This document shows, piece by piece, positions 1 through 6,769 of a stretch of DNA of 64,000 nucleotides. Under the pieces are notes generated by a model. That model made no database searches, was not told where the DNA came from, and worked only from the letters and a program-made list of their open reading frames with translations. Both the position numbers and the translations under genes were made by a program. The first letter of the stretch is position 1. Each line of letters begins with the position of its first letter. This DNA is from Hoyosella subflava DQS3-9A1 (GTDB lineage Bacteria > Actinomycetota > Actinomycetes > Mycobacteriales > Mycobacteriaceae). The stretch covers positions 2,976,001-3,040,000 of the forward strand of contig NC_015564.1 of the NCBI RefSeq assembly GCF_000214175.1, given 5' to 3'.

Positions 1-165
1 AAACGCGAGGAGCGTCGCAACAAGTCCAATAGCGATCCCGGTGCTCAGCGAAAACACTGCGACAAGGCCGACCGCGACCACCGCCATGATGACGATGACA
101 GCGATGGGCACCAGCGCTCTGCGGTTGTGCTCCACCGACCACGGCACGTGCTGCGAACTCTGCAT
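1..165 (-). CDS. N-terminal fragment of a small membrane protein
   Basis: An ATG behind a G-rich ribosome-binding stretch opens a minus-strand frame that runs off the left edge of the window without a stop (55 codons seen). About 19 polar residues, beginning MQSSQHVPWSVEHNRRALVP, lead into two hydrophobic stretches (about residues 18-35 and 41-55), which reads as a membrane hairpin rather than a cleaved signal peptide. It is divergent from the PH-domain gene with 84 nt between the starts. The family is not recognisable from this fragment and no function is claimed. Confidence 0.5.
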   Translation of the reverse strand, partial: MQSSQHVPWSVEHNRRALVPIAVIVIMAVVAVGLVAVFSLSTGIAIGLVATLLAF

Positions 166-249
166 CGCCCCGTCCCCCGTTCGTTGTAGACCTGACGGAA
201 GCACAGTACTGAGAATCCAGCACTGCCGCCATTGATACGCGGAGGCGCT

Positions 250-516
250 GTGCTCTATACGAAACGCATCTACAAGCGCAGCGGATTTCTCACCAAATCT
301 GGCCGCAGCATTCCGCTAATTCGCGTGAACGACGTATCGTTCAAAGCGTCGTTGTGGGAGCGCATCATGCGGTACGGCACGCTGACCATTCAGTCGGCTT
401 CCGAACAGGGCAAGATGACGTTGCGGCACGTTCCGGACCCGGAAGGGCTCAAGGCACGCATCTACCGGGCTGTCTACGATGAACAACGCCGTCGCGACGA
501 CGACCGCCGGGCTTAG
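250..516 (+). CDS. Small soluble bacterial PH-domain protein (bPH_2/YdbS-like)
   Basis: The 88 residues match the PH-like fold of YdbS/bPH_2 proteins: a first strand with TKRIYKRSGFL, the characteristic RSIPLIRVNDVSF turn, then GTLTIQSASEQGK and a C-terminal amphipathic helix (PEGLKARIYRAVYDEQ). Family members usually carry two membrane helices before this domain; here an in-frame stop at 193-195 excludes them. I chose the GTG at 250 because a GGAGG at 241-245 sits four bases before it; a TTG at 232 has no such site. The phospholipase D gene follows after 27 nt, so the two are probably co-transcribed. Role unknown; membrane or lipid binding is only an inference from the fold and the neighbour. 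Confidence 0.65.
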   Translation: MLYTKRIYKRSGFLTKSGRSIPLIRVNDVSFKASLWERIMRYGTLTIQSASEQGKMTLRHVPDPEGLKARIYRAVYDEQRRRDDDRRA

Positions 517-543
517 CAGAACAACTCGGGAAAGAAGCGACCG

Positions 544-2217
544 TTGCTAGACGCTCTCCGCTCTGCTGCACAAGCAGTGCGCAACCTCGTGAGCCGGTCC
601 CTCGATAACCTCGAGTCACCGCGCGGCGGATTCGACAGCACGCACCCGTGGTTCCTGACGGATCGAGAACGCGACAACCCGGCGACCACCCTCACTTCGT
701 GGACATCCGGGAACGCGGTGCTCCCTCTGCCCCACGGGCACACGTATTTCGAACGTCTCGCGCACGCTTTAGATGCTGTCCGTGTCGGCGATCTTGTGCT
801 TTTCACGGACTGGCGCGGAGATCCCGAGCAACTCCTTACCGACGACGGCCTCACCATCGTCGACGCGCTCGTTGGCGCCGCACATCGCGGAGCGATCGTC
901 CGCGGTCTCATGTGGCGCTCGCACATGGACAGCATGGGATTCCACGGCCCGCAGAACCGCGAACTCGTCGAGAAGGTCAACGCCGCAGGCGGTGAAGTGG
1001 TCCTCGATCAGCGTGTGCTCGCGTTCGGCAGTCATCACCAGAAATTCGTGGTGATCAGATACTGTTCGCCCGAACTTGATGATGTCGCGTTCGTTGGCGG
1101 GATTGACCTTGCTCGCAGCCGCCGCGACGACGCCGACCACCACGGGGACCCTATCTCCCGCCCGTTCCCCGCCGAATACGGCGATACCCCGCCGTGGCAC
1201 GACGTGCAGGTCGAGCTTCGTGGTCCAGCGGTCGTCGACGTTGAGACGATCTTCCGGGAACGCTGGGACGATCCCGCCGCGCTGTCCCGGCTGCCGTGGC
1301 AGGCGATTCCGGACATCGTCCGGCCGCGAGTACCGCGCGAGCCGTCCGTGATCCCGTCGTTTCCGGATTCCTCGCCGCGCCGCGGTACCTGTGACGTTCA
1401 GCTGCTGCGCACCTATCCGCGACGGAAGCCGGCGTATCCGTTCGCGCCGCAGGGGGAACGCAGCGTCGCACGGGCGTATGCGAAGGCTTTACATCGCGCG
1501 CGTTCGCTGATTTACATCGAGGATCAGTACTTGTGGTCGCTCGACGTTGCGCGCGTTTTCGCGCACGCGCTCCGAGAGCATCCCACGCTGCGCATGATGG
1601 TGGTTGTGCCGCGATACCTCGACGAAGAAGGTGTGCTCACGATCCCGTCCGCGCTGCTCGGCCATGCCGAGGCGCTTGAGGAGTTGCGCTCCGCCGGACC
1701 CGACCGCGTTGCGGTGTACAATATCGAAAACCGCTCTGCTGTACCGGTTTATGTGCACGCTAAGGTGTGCATCATTGATGACGTGTGGGCGACAGTCGGC
1801 AGCGACAACTTCAATCGCCGCTCATGGACGCACGATTCGGAGCTGACCGCGGCGATTCTCGACACTCAGCGTGACGATCGTGCGCCGATTGATCCCGCTG
1901 GCCTCGGCGACGGCGCCCGCATGTTTGCCCGGAATCTGCGCCTTTCGCTAGCGCGGGAACACTTGGACCGGGACGAAGCTGACGTCGCTGACCTGTTTGA
2001 CCCCGCTGAATTTTTCACAGCTTTCCAGACGAGCGCCCAGAAGCTCGAGGACTGGCACAGGGGCGGCCAGCGTGGGCCGCGCCCACCGGGCAGGCTGCGG
2101 CCACACTCGGTCGACTCGTCACCTAGCTGGCAGCGCGTGATGGCGTCGCCGATCTACCGCAATGTGGTGGACCCAGACGGCCGTCCGTTCAAGATGCGCC
2201 TGACGAAGCGGTTCTAG
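544..2217 (+). CDS. Phospholipase D family protein with two HKD motifs
   Basis: A 557-residue PLD-superfamily enzyme. The first HKD motif is in the stretch GSHHQKFVVI (H165, K167), followed by VAFVGGIDLARSR. The second is near residue 404, VHAKVCIIDD, followed by GSDNFNRRSW. Two motifs in one chain allow a single composite active site, as in phospholipase D and cardiolipin synthase; the likely reaction is phosphodiester hydrolysis or transphosphatidylation of phospholipids. There is no signal peptide or clear membrane helix. The start is a TTG preceded by GGGAAAG. Its TAG stop lies in a CTAG shared with the stop of the converging flavoprotein gene. The substrate cannot be told from sequence. 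Confidence 0.85.
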   Translation: MLDALRSAAQAVRNLVSRSLDNLESPRGGFDSTHPWFLTDRERDNPATTLTSWTSGNAVLPLPHGHTYFERLAHALDAVRVGDLVLFTDWRGDPEQLLTDDGLTIVDALVGAAHRGAIVRGLMWRSHMDSMGFHGPQNRELVEKVNAAGGEVVLDQRVLAFGSHHQKFVVIRYCSPELDDVAFVGGIDLARSRRDDADHHGDPISRPFPAEYGDTPPWHDVQVELRGPAVVDVETIFRERWDDPAALSRLPWQAIPDIVRPRVPREPSVIPSFPDSSPRRGTCDVQLLRTYPRRKPAYPFAPQGERSVARAYAKALHRARSLIYIEDQYLWSLDVARVFAHALREHPTLRMMVVVPRYLDEEGVLTIPSALLGHAEALEELRSAGPDRVAVYNIENRSAVPVYVHAKVCIIDDVWATVGSDNFNRRSWTHDSELTAAILDTQRDDRAPIDPAGLGDGARMFARNLRLSLAREHLDRDEADVADLFDPAEFFTAFQTSAQKLEDWHRGGQRGPRPPGRLRPHSVDSSPSWQRVMASPIYRNVVDPDGRPFKMRLTKRF

Positions 2218-3167
2218 CGGTTTCTGTATTCGGCGACCGCTTGTTCCGTCTCTGAGTAAACGAGGTCGGCGTTGATCTGTGCGGCTGCCGCTGCCCCCGC
2301 AGCCGCAGCCGCACCGACCTGAGCCGCAAGGTCAGTGACGTTGCCAGCGACCCACACCCCCGGCACCTCAGTGCGGCCTGTCGCGTCAGCCGGGATGTAC
2401 TCGCCTACGCCGGACGGGTGTTCTTGCGGCCGCAGACCCAGCGAGTCGAGGAAGCCCGCCCGCGCCACCATGCGCGTCGCGACCACGACGACCTGACGCT
2501 TGATGACTGTGCCCTCTTCGATACGTACACCCGTTAGCGTGTCGTCGATAATCTCGAGTCCGCTGACGTTTTCTGGAACCGTCGCGATGCCGCGGGCGGC
2601 GAGCTGCTCGGCCTGGTCGTCGGGCAGTTTCGTACCGTTGAGGAAGAAGGTTACGTCGTCGCTCAGTTGACGGAAAAGCAGCGCCTGGTGCATCGACATC
2701 GGACCTGTCGCGAGAATACCGATCGCTTGATCCCGCACTTCCCAGCCGTGGCAGTACGGGCAATGGATGACGTCCCGGCCCCAGCGCTCACGCAATCCGG
2801 GGACGTCAGGAAGTTCATCGATCAGCCCTGTCGTCACGAGGACGCGACTGGCGCGGACTGACCTGCCGTCTAATAGCTCGACAACGAAGTCGTCCTGGTT
2901 GCGCGCAACATTTGAAACCGAGGCCGTGACGACGGCACCTCCATACTGCTGCACTTCCGCGCGGCCTCGCGTCAGCAGGTCAGCGGGCGGCATTCCTTCA
3001 CGCCCCAGCAGTCCATGGACGCCGTCAGCTGGCGCATTACGCGGCTCCCCCGCGTCGAAAACCACAACGGAACGCCGTGCCCGCGCGAGCATGAGCGCGC
3101 CGTTAAGTCCGGCAGCTCCACCACCGATGATTGCCGCGTCGTAGCGGTCCAGCAACTGATCAGCCAT
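2214..3167 (-). CDS. Thioredoxin-reductase-like FAD/NAD(P)-dependent oxidoreductase
   Basis: A 317-residue two-domain flavoprotein of thioredoxin reductase size. It has an N-terminal FAD-binding GGGAAGLNGA motif (about residues 14-23), the C-terminal FAD motif GVWVAGNVTD, and a CPYC pair in CPYCHGWEVRDQ where TrxB has its redox disulfide. CPYCHG is unlike the CATC of housekeeping TrxB and resembles dithiol oxidases of the GliT type, so the physiological dithiol may not be thioredoxin. The NADPH-site GxGxxA motif of TrxB reads GILATGPMSM, which is degenerate. The start follows a strong GGGGAGGTAG site; a longer upstream reading would run into the divergent regulator. The gene faces an XRE-cupin regulator 90 nt away, which may control it. 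Confidence 0.8.
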   Translation of the reverse strand: MADQLLDRYDAAIIGGGAAGLNGALMLARARRSVVVFDAGEPRNAPADGVHGLLGREGMPPADLLTRGRAEVQQYGGAVVTASVSNVARNQDDFVVELLDGRSVRASRVLVTTGLIDELPDVPGLRERWGRDVIHCPYCHGWEVRDQAIGILATGPMSMHQALLFRQLSDDVTFFLNGTKLPDDQAEQLAARGIATVPENVSGLEIIDDTLTGVRIEEGTVIKRQVVVVATRMVARAGFLDSLGLRPQEHPSGVGEYIPADATGRTEVPGVWVAGNVTDLAAQVGAAAAAGAAAAAQINADLVYSETEQAVAEYRNR

Positions 3168-3257
3168 CACTACCTCCCCGAATTGGTTACGTAGAAATTC
3201 TGCGGGGCGCGTAACGATAATGGCAAGGATAATTGCTGATATGGCAAACTGTGGGAC

Positions 3258-3872
3258 ATGGATCTTGGTAACGCACTCGACCGTGTCGGGCCCCACTTGC
3301 GTTCGCTGCGACAACAGCGGGAGACAACGCTGGCCGACCTGTCGGAGGCAACGGGAATCTCGGTGAGCACGCTGTCCCGGCTCGAATCTGGGACACGGCG
3401 GCCGACTCTGGAACTGCTGTTACCGCTCGCGCGGGCATATGGCGTCACTCTGGACGAACTGGTCGACGCTCCCACAACAGGAGACCCTCGAATCCACATG
3501 CGCCCCATCACCCATCACGGCAAGACGATGATTCCGCTGACGCGTCGAGCGGGCGGCATTCAGGCGTACAAGCTGGTGATCCCTCCAGATGAGGGCGCGG
3601 AGCCCGTAATGCAAACCCATGAGGGTTATGAGTGGATGTACGTGCTCAACGGACGGCTGCGTGTGCTGCTCGGTGAGCATGACGTTGTGATGTCACCCGG
3701 CGAGGCTGCAGAATTCGACACGCGAGTGCCGCACTGGTTCGGCGCGGCCGGGAAAGAACCGGTTGAAATCCTCAGCCTCTTCGGCAAGCAAGGCGAGCGC
3801 GCCCATTTGCGCACCCGCCCCGCCGCCGCCACCACCGAGAATCCATCAGCGCAGGTCAACAAAACTGGGTGA
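3258..3872 (+). CDS. XRE-family transcriptional regulator with C-terminal cupin domain
   Basis: A 204-residue regulator. The N-terminal helix-turn-helix (about residues 11-66) includes TTLADLSEATGISVSTLSRL and ESGTRRPTLELLLPLARAYG. The C-terminal cupin has EGYEWMYVLNGRLRVLLGEH and a second half ending in RVPHWFGAAG. HTH-cupin proteins usually sense a small molecule and act on the neighbouring operon; here that is the divergent thioredoxin-reductase-like gene. The last ten codons (NPSAQVNKTG) lie inside a 69-bp palindromic repeat, so the C-terminal tail is repeat-encoded and may be variable among relatives. Confidence 0.88.
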   Translation: MDLGNALDRVGPHLRSLRQQRETTLADLSEATGISVSTLSRLESGTRRPTLELLLPLARAYGVTLDELVDAPTTGDPRIHMRPITHHGKTMIPLTRRAGGIQAYKLVIPPDEGAEPVMQTHEGYEWMYVLNGRLRVLLGEHDVVMSPGEAAEFDTRVPHWFGAAGKEPVEILSLFGKQGERAHLRTRPAAATTENPSAQVNKTG

Positions 3873-3908
3873 TTTTCGGGGGTTTCGTTGACGTGCGCAG
3901 ATGGATTT
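3840..3908. repeat. 69-bp imperfect palindromic repeat, copy 1
   Basis: The left arm AATCCATCAGCGCAGGTCAA and the right arm TTGACGTGCGCAGATGGATT are reverse complements with two mismatches. The 26-30 bp centre contains AAACTGGGTGATTTTCG. The element covers the end of the XRE-cupin gene and the space before the converging secreted-protein gene. A second copy, in opposite orientation as judged by the centre, lies at 4591-4659; about 58 of 69 positions agree. It could act as a bidirectional terminator or be a REP-like element. Confidence 0.85.
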
Positions 3909-3919
3909 GGCGTAGGGGG

Positions 3920-4456
3920 TCAGCCGAAGATACGGTCGAGAACAGTGCGAGCGTAGGAGGAGCCTTCGCGGTTGCTCATCCAGTTCCTGCGGTTGTGGTG
4001 CTTCTTCTCTTCTTCGGTGTGCTCCTCCTGGTATTCCTCATAGTCCGTGTCGTAATTCTCTTCGTGGTACTCGGGAATGGTCACCGGATTCGGATATACC
4101 GGGATCGTGAGGAAGTCATACGTGTCTGTGCACGAGGCCGTGAAGTAGTAGGTGTAACCGGGCTGACCTTGAATGACGGTGCTGCCGCTCTTGCTAGGGA
4201 TGTCGATGTCGACGAGTTGGCTGAACGGGCTGCCATTCGAGGGATTGACGAATACCTGGCAGGTGATTTCGGTTGCATATTGGTAGTCGCTGACAACGTC
4301 GGTGAAGTAGATGGTGATGTAATGGCCATCTACCGTTGCGGCTGCGTTGCCGGAAATTATGTCGGCGTTCGCTGCGGTGCCGCCCGCGAGGATGGCGATG
4401 CTCGCGGCAGCGGCGACACTCGCAGCGGTAGCGCGTTTGATGGTGGGTGCAGGCAT
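3920..4456 (-). CDS. Secreted acidic-tailed protein of unknown function
   Basis: A 178-residue protein with a clear Sec signal peptide: basic start (MPAPTIKRAT), an alanine-rich hydrophobic core, and a probable cleavage after TAANA near residue 31. The mature part is rich in Thr, Tyr, Ser and Asp, with two cysteines (ITCQVF and TASCTDTYD) that could form a disulfide, suggesting a small beta-sandwich. The C-terminal tail is strongly charged: EYHEENYDTDYEEYQEEHTE followed by a basic KKHHNRR patch. An AGGAG six bases from the ATG supports the start. The gene sits between two inverted copies of a palindromic repeat. No family recognised. Confidence 0.7.
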   Translation of the reverse strand: MPAPTIKRATAASVAAAASIAILAGGTAANADIISGNAAATVDGHYITIYFTDVVSDYQYATEITCQVFVNPSNGSPFSQLVDIDIPSKSGSTVIQGQPGYTYYFTASCTDTYDFLTIPVYPNPVTIPEYHEENYDTDYEEYQEEHTEEEKKHHNRRNWMSNREGSSYARTVLDRIFG

Positions 4457-4490
4457 CAGCAGGGTTCTCCTGAGGTTTCTTCGGTGGCCA

Positions 4491-4579
4491 GTTGCTCTCT
4501 TTCGTCCTCTAATAATGGGCGTGGTGGGGCCCGGCGGACAGTGACCTCAGGGGTGGTTACCGCCCACCCAGAGAGCAAC
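4491..4579 (-). promoter_or_regulatory. Leader of the secreted-protein gene with inverted repeats
   Basis: Upstream of the secreted-protein start, GTTGCTCTCT (4491-4500) and AGAGAGCAAC (4570-4579) are perfect inverted repeats, and between them GGTGG and CCACC flank CGGTAA. If this region is transcribed, the leader RNA can fold into a long hairpin just before the ribosome-binding site. I see no convincing -10/-35 pair, so the extent of the transcript is not known. Confidence 0.35.
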
Positions 4580-4590
4580 CGCCCAAACCG

Positions 4591-4659
4591 AATCCATCTG
4601 CGGAGGTCATCTAAACACGCGAAAATCACCCAGTTTCCGTGACTTGCGCTGCTGGATTT
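4591..4659. repeat. 69-bp imperfect palindromic repeat, copy 2
   Basis: This copy starts AATCCATCTGCGGAGGTCAT and ends with TGACTTGCGCTGCTGGATT, with CGAAAATCACCCAGTTT in the centre, which is the reverse complement of the centre of copy 1. It ends three bases after the Prim-PolC stop codon, so like copy 1 it is placed at a gene 3' end. The two copies bracket the secreted-protein gene. Confidence 0.85.
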
Positions 4660-4662
4660 GGC

Positions 4663-5661
4663 TCAGGTGGGGTCGCGTTTAGCGCGGCTCGGCGCGACCC
4701 GCGGCGGCTCATTCGGCATCTTCGGGTAAACCGGCGGCCACGGCGCATCCATAAGGCCATCGGCCATGTCTCGTTCTGACATTTCGAGCAGCGGTTCAAG
4801 GGATTGCGGGGCATTCGGCTTGCCCACCCACGGGTCACCATGTGCTGCAACAAGTTCAGGGACAGTAGCCAACGTCAAGACATCCGGTTCGACAGCGTCC
4901 AGTTCTGCCCAGCTGATCGGTGTTGACACTTGCGCCCCAACCCTGGGACGCACGCACCACGCACCGAAAACAGTCTTGTGCGGGGCATTCTGGTTGAAGT
5001 CGACGAACACCCGTGAGCCGCGTTCTTCCTTCCACCACTGTGCGGTGATGAGATCGGCGTGGCGCCGCTCAAGCTCCCGCGCAAGCGCGACCGCAGCGGC
5101 ACGCACCTGATAGCCGTCCCATCGGGGCTCGACGTGCACATAGATATGTAACCCACGCGAGCCGGACGTCTTGATGTAGGACTGGATTCCCATCTCCGCC
5201 AGGAGTTCACGCGTACAGACCGCTGCCTCTCGCACGTTCGCGAACGTCACGCCCGGCGAAGGGTCGAGGTCGATGCGCAGCTCGTCGGTCACCTCGGGAG
5301 TATCGGCTTGATACGGCCAGACATGAAACCCGATGCAGCCCAGATTGACTCCCCACAGGATGTGAGCGAGGTCTTTCGCGACAAGCGCGTCGGACGTCGT
5401 CCCGTTGGGTGTCGAGACGACAGTGGTCTCGAGCCAGCTCGGAGCGTTCTTCGGAACTCGCTTCTGAAAGAACGACTTACCGCCCGCACCGTCCGGATAC
5501 CGTTCCATCAGCAACGGCCGGCCACCCAGTGCCACGAGCAGCGGTCCGGCGACACTTTCGTAATACAGCGCGACGTCCCGCTTGGTCCAGCCGTGCTTGG
5601 GGAAGTACACCTTGTCCGGATTCGACAGCGTGACCTCGACACCGGCAGCGTCGATGATCAT
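4663..5661 (-). CDS. Prim-PolC (LigD-type polymerase domain protein)
   Basis: A 332-residue stand-alone archaeo-eukaryotic primase superfamily polymerase, related to the polymerase domain of LigD. Visible motifs: the metal-binding DxD in ELRIDLDPSPGV, the nucleotide-binding SGSRGLHIYV, and a third acidic motif in VFVDFNQNAPHKTVFG. In mycobacteria the equivalent enzyme, encoded next to ligC, fills short gaps with ribonucleotides and works with LigC in excision repair. The ATG overlaps the TGA of ligC as ATGA, which fixes the start and implies translational coupling. There is no nuclease or ligase domain fused, unlike LigD, and no ku gene in this window. A palindromic repeat follows the stop directly. 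Confidence 0.88.
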   Translation of the reverse strand: MIIDAAGVEVTLSNPDKVYFPKHGWTKRDVALYYESVAGPLLVALGGRPLLMERYPDGAGGKSFFQKRVPKNAPSWLETTVVSTPNGTTSDALVAKDLAHILWGVNLGCIGFHVWPYQADTPEVTDELRIDLDPSPGVTFANVREAAVCTRELLAEMGIQSYIKTSGSRGLHIYVHVEPRWDGYQVRAAAVALARELERRHADLITAQWWKEERGSRVFVDFNQNAPHKTVFGAWCVRPRVGAQVSTPISWAELDAVEPDVLTLATVPELVAAHGDPWVGKPNAPQSLEPLLEMSERDMADGLMDAPWPPVYPKMPNEPPRVAPSRAKRDPT

Positions 5662-6728
5662 GACGGCACAGCGAAAATCTCTGCGAGCTCGGCTGGCGCT
5701 ACTTCGTCCAGCTGAGCGTAGGTGCACGACTCGGGTGTCCGATCTGAACGGAACCGGACGAGACGCCCGCCGTGGCGGAAACGGCCGCTTTGTACATGCT
5801 CGTATCTCACTTCCGCGACGAGTTCGGTGCGCAACGGTTCCCAGGAAAGATCCTTCCCAGCACTCCACCTGCTCTGACCACCTGGCATGCGTCCTGTAGC
5901 GGCGGCTTGCGCGTCGGCCCACTCACGCCACGGATGGTTTTCGAGGGCGCCTTCGCGCAGCGGCGCCAACTCGTCCACGAGAGAGCGTCGCCGCACCGCG
6001 GTGAAACTACTAGCGACGCCGACATGGTGCAGCGTCCCTGCATCATCAAACAGTCCGAGGAGAAGCGACCCCACTCCCTCGCCGTCCTTGTGCCAGCGGA
6101 ACCCTGCTACCACGCAGTCAGCGGAACGCTCATGCTTGACCTTGATCATCGTGCGCTTGTTCTGTTCATACGGCAGCGACGCACTTTTCACCATGACACC
6201 GTCGAATCCTGCGCCTTCGAACCGAGTAAACCAGTCTTGCGCTACTGCGACGTCTGAAGTCATTGGCGTCAGGTGGATGTGAGGTCCGGTCGTGACTGCG
6301 GCGGCGAGGTGACGGCGCCGCGTATCGAACGGCTGCGTCGTCAGGTCGTCGTCACCGAGCGCAAGCATGTCGAACGCAACAAAGCTTGATGGCGTCTCTC
6401 CCGCGAGCTTCGTCACCCGAGACGCGGCGGGGTGGAGCCGGAGTTGCAGCAGATCGAAGTCGAGTCCGCGGTCCGTCACGATCACGATCTCCCCGTCGAT
6501 GACGCATCGCTGCGGCACCGCATGACGCAGCACATCAACGAGTTCCGGAAAGTAGCGGGTGAGCGGCCGGTCGTTGCGTGAGCCCAGTTCGATGTCGTCA
6601 CCGTCGCGAAAGACTATGCACCGGAATCCATCCCATTTAGGTTCGTAGCACAAACCGTCGGCGCGTGGCAGTTCGGCCGCGGCTTTGGCCAGCATGGGCC
6701 GCACCGGCGGCATCACAGGTAGCTGCAC
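5658..6728 (-). CDS. ligC: ATP-dependent DNA ligase LigC
   Basis: A 356-residue nucleotidyltransferase-type DNA ligase, close to the length of mycobacterial LigC. The active-site lysine lies in YEPKWDGFRC; other motifs are GSRNDRPLTRYFPEL, DGEIVI (motif III), FDMLALGDD, EGVMVK-like FDGVMVKSAS, and MIKVKHERSADCVVAGFRWH (motif V). A C-terminal OB-fold follows. It seals nicks by an enzyme-AMP intermediate. I chose the GTG start giving MQLPVMPPVRPMLAKA because LigC proteins begin in this way; ATG at 6713 is the alternative. The patatin gene lies 41 nt upstream on the same strand. Confidence 0.9.
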   Translation of the reverse strand: MQLPVMPPVRPMLAKAAAELPRADGLCYEPKWDGFRCIVFRDGDDIELGSRNDRPLTRYFPELVDVLRHAVPQRCVIDGEIVIVTDRGLDFDLLQLRLHPAASRVTKLAGETPSSFVAFDMLALGDDDLTTQPFDTRRRHLAAAVTTGPHIHLTPMTSDVAVAQDWFTRFEGAGFDGVMVKSASLPYEQNKRTMIKVKHERSADCVVAGFRWHKDGEGVGSLLLGLFDDAGTLHHVGVASSFTAVRRRSLVDELAPLREGALENHPWREWADAQAAATGRMPGGQSRWSAGKDLSWEPLRTELVAEVRYEHVQSGRFRHGGRLVRFRSDRTPESCTYAQLDEVAPAELAEIFAVPS

Positions 6729-6769
6729 ACACCGATCGTAAGTCGCCGCGCATCGCCCCGCTGTGAAGT

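Noticed and set aside
3840-4659. Reading the flanking palindromes as integron attC sites
   Set aside because: The palindromes are of attC length and contain GTTGAC/GTCAAC, but the two copies are in opposite orientation, there is no array or integrase in the window, and attC box structure is not clear.
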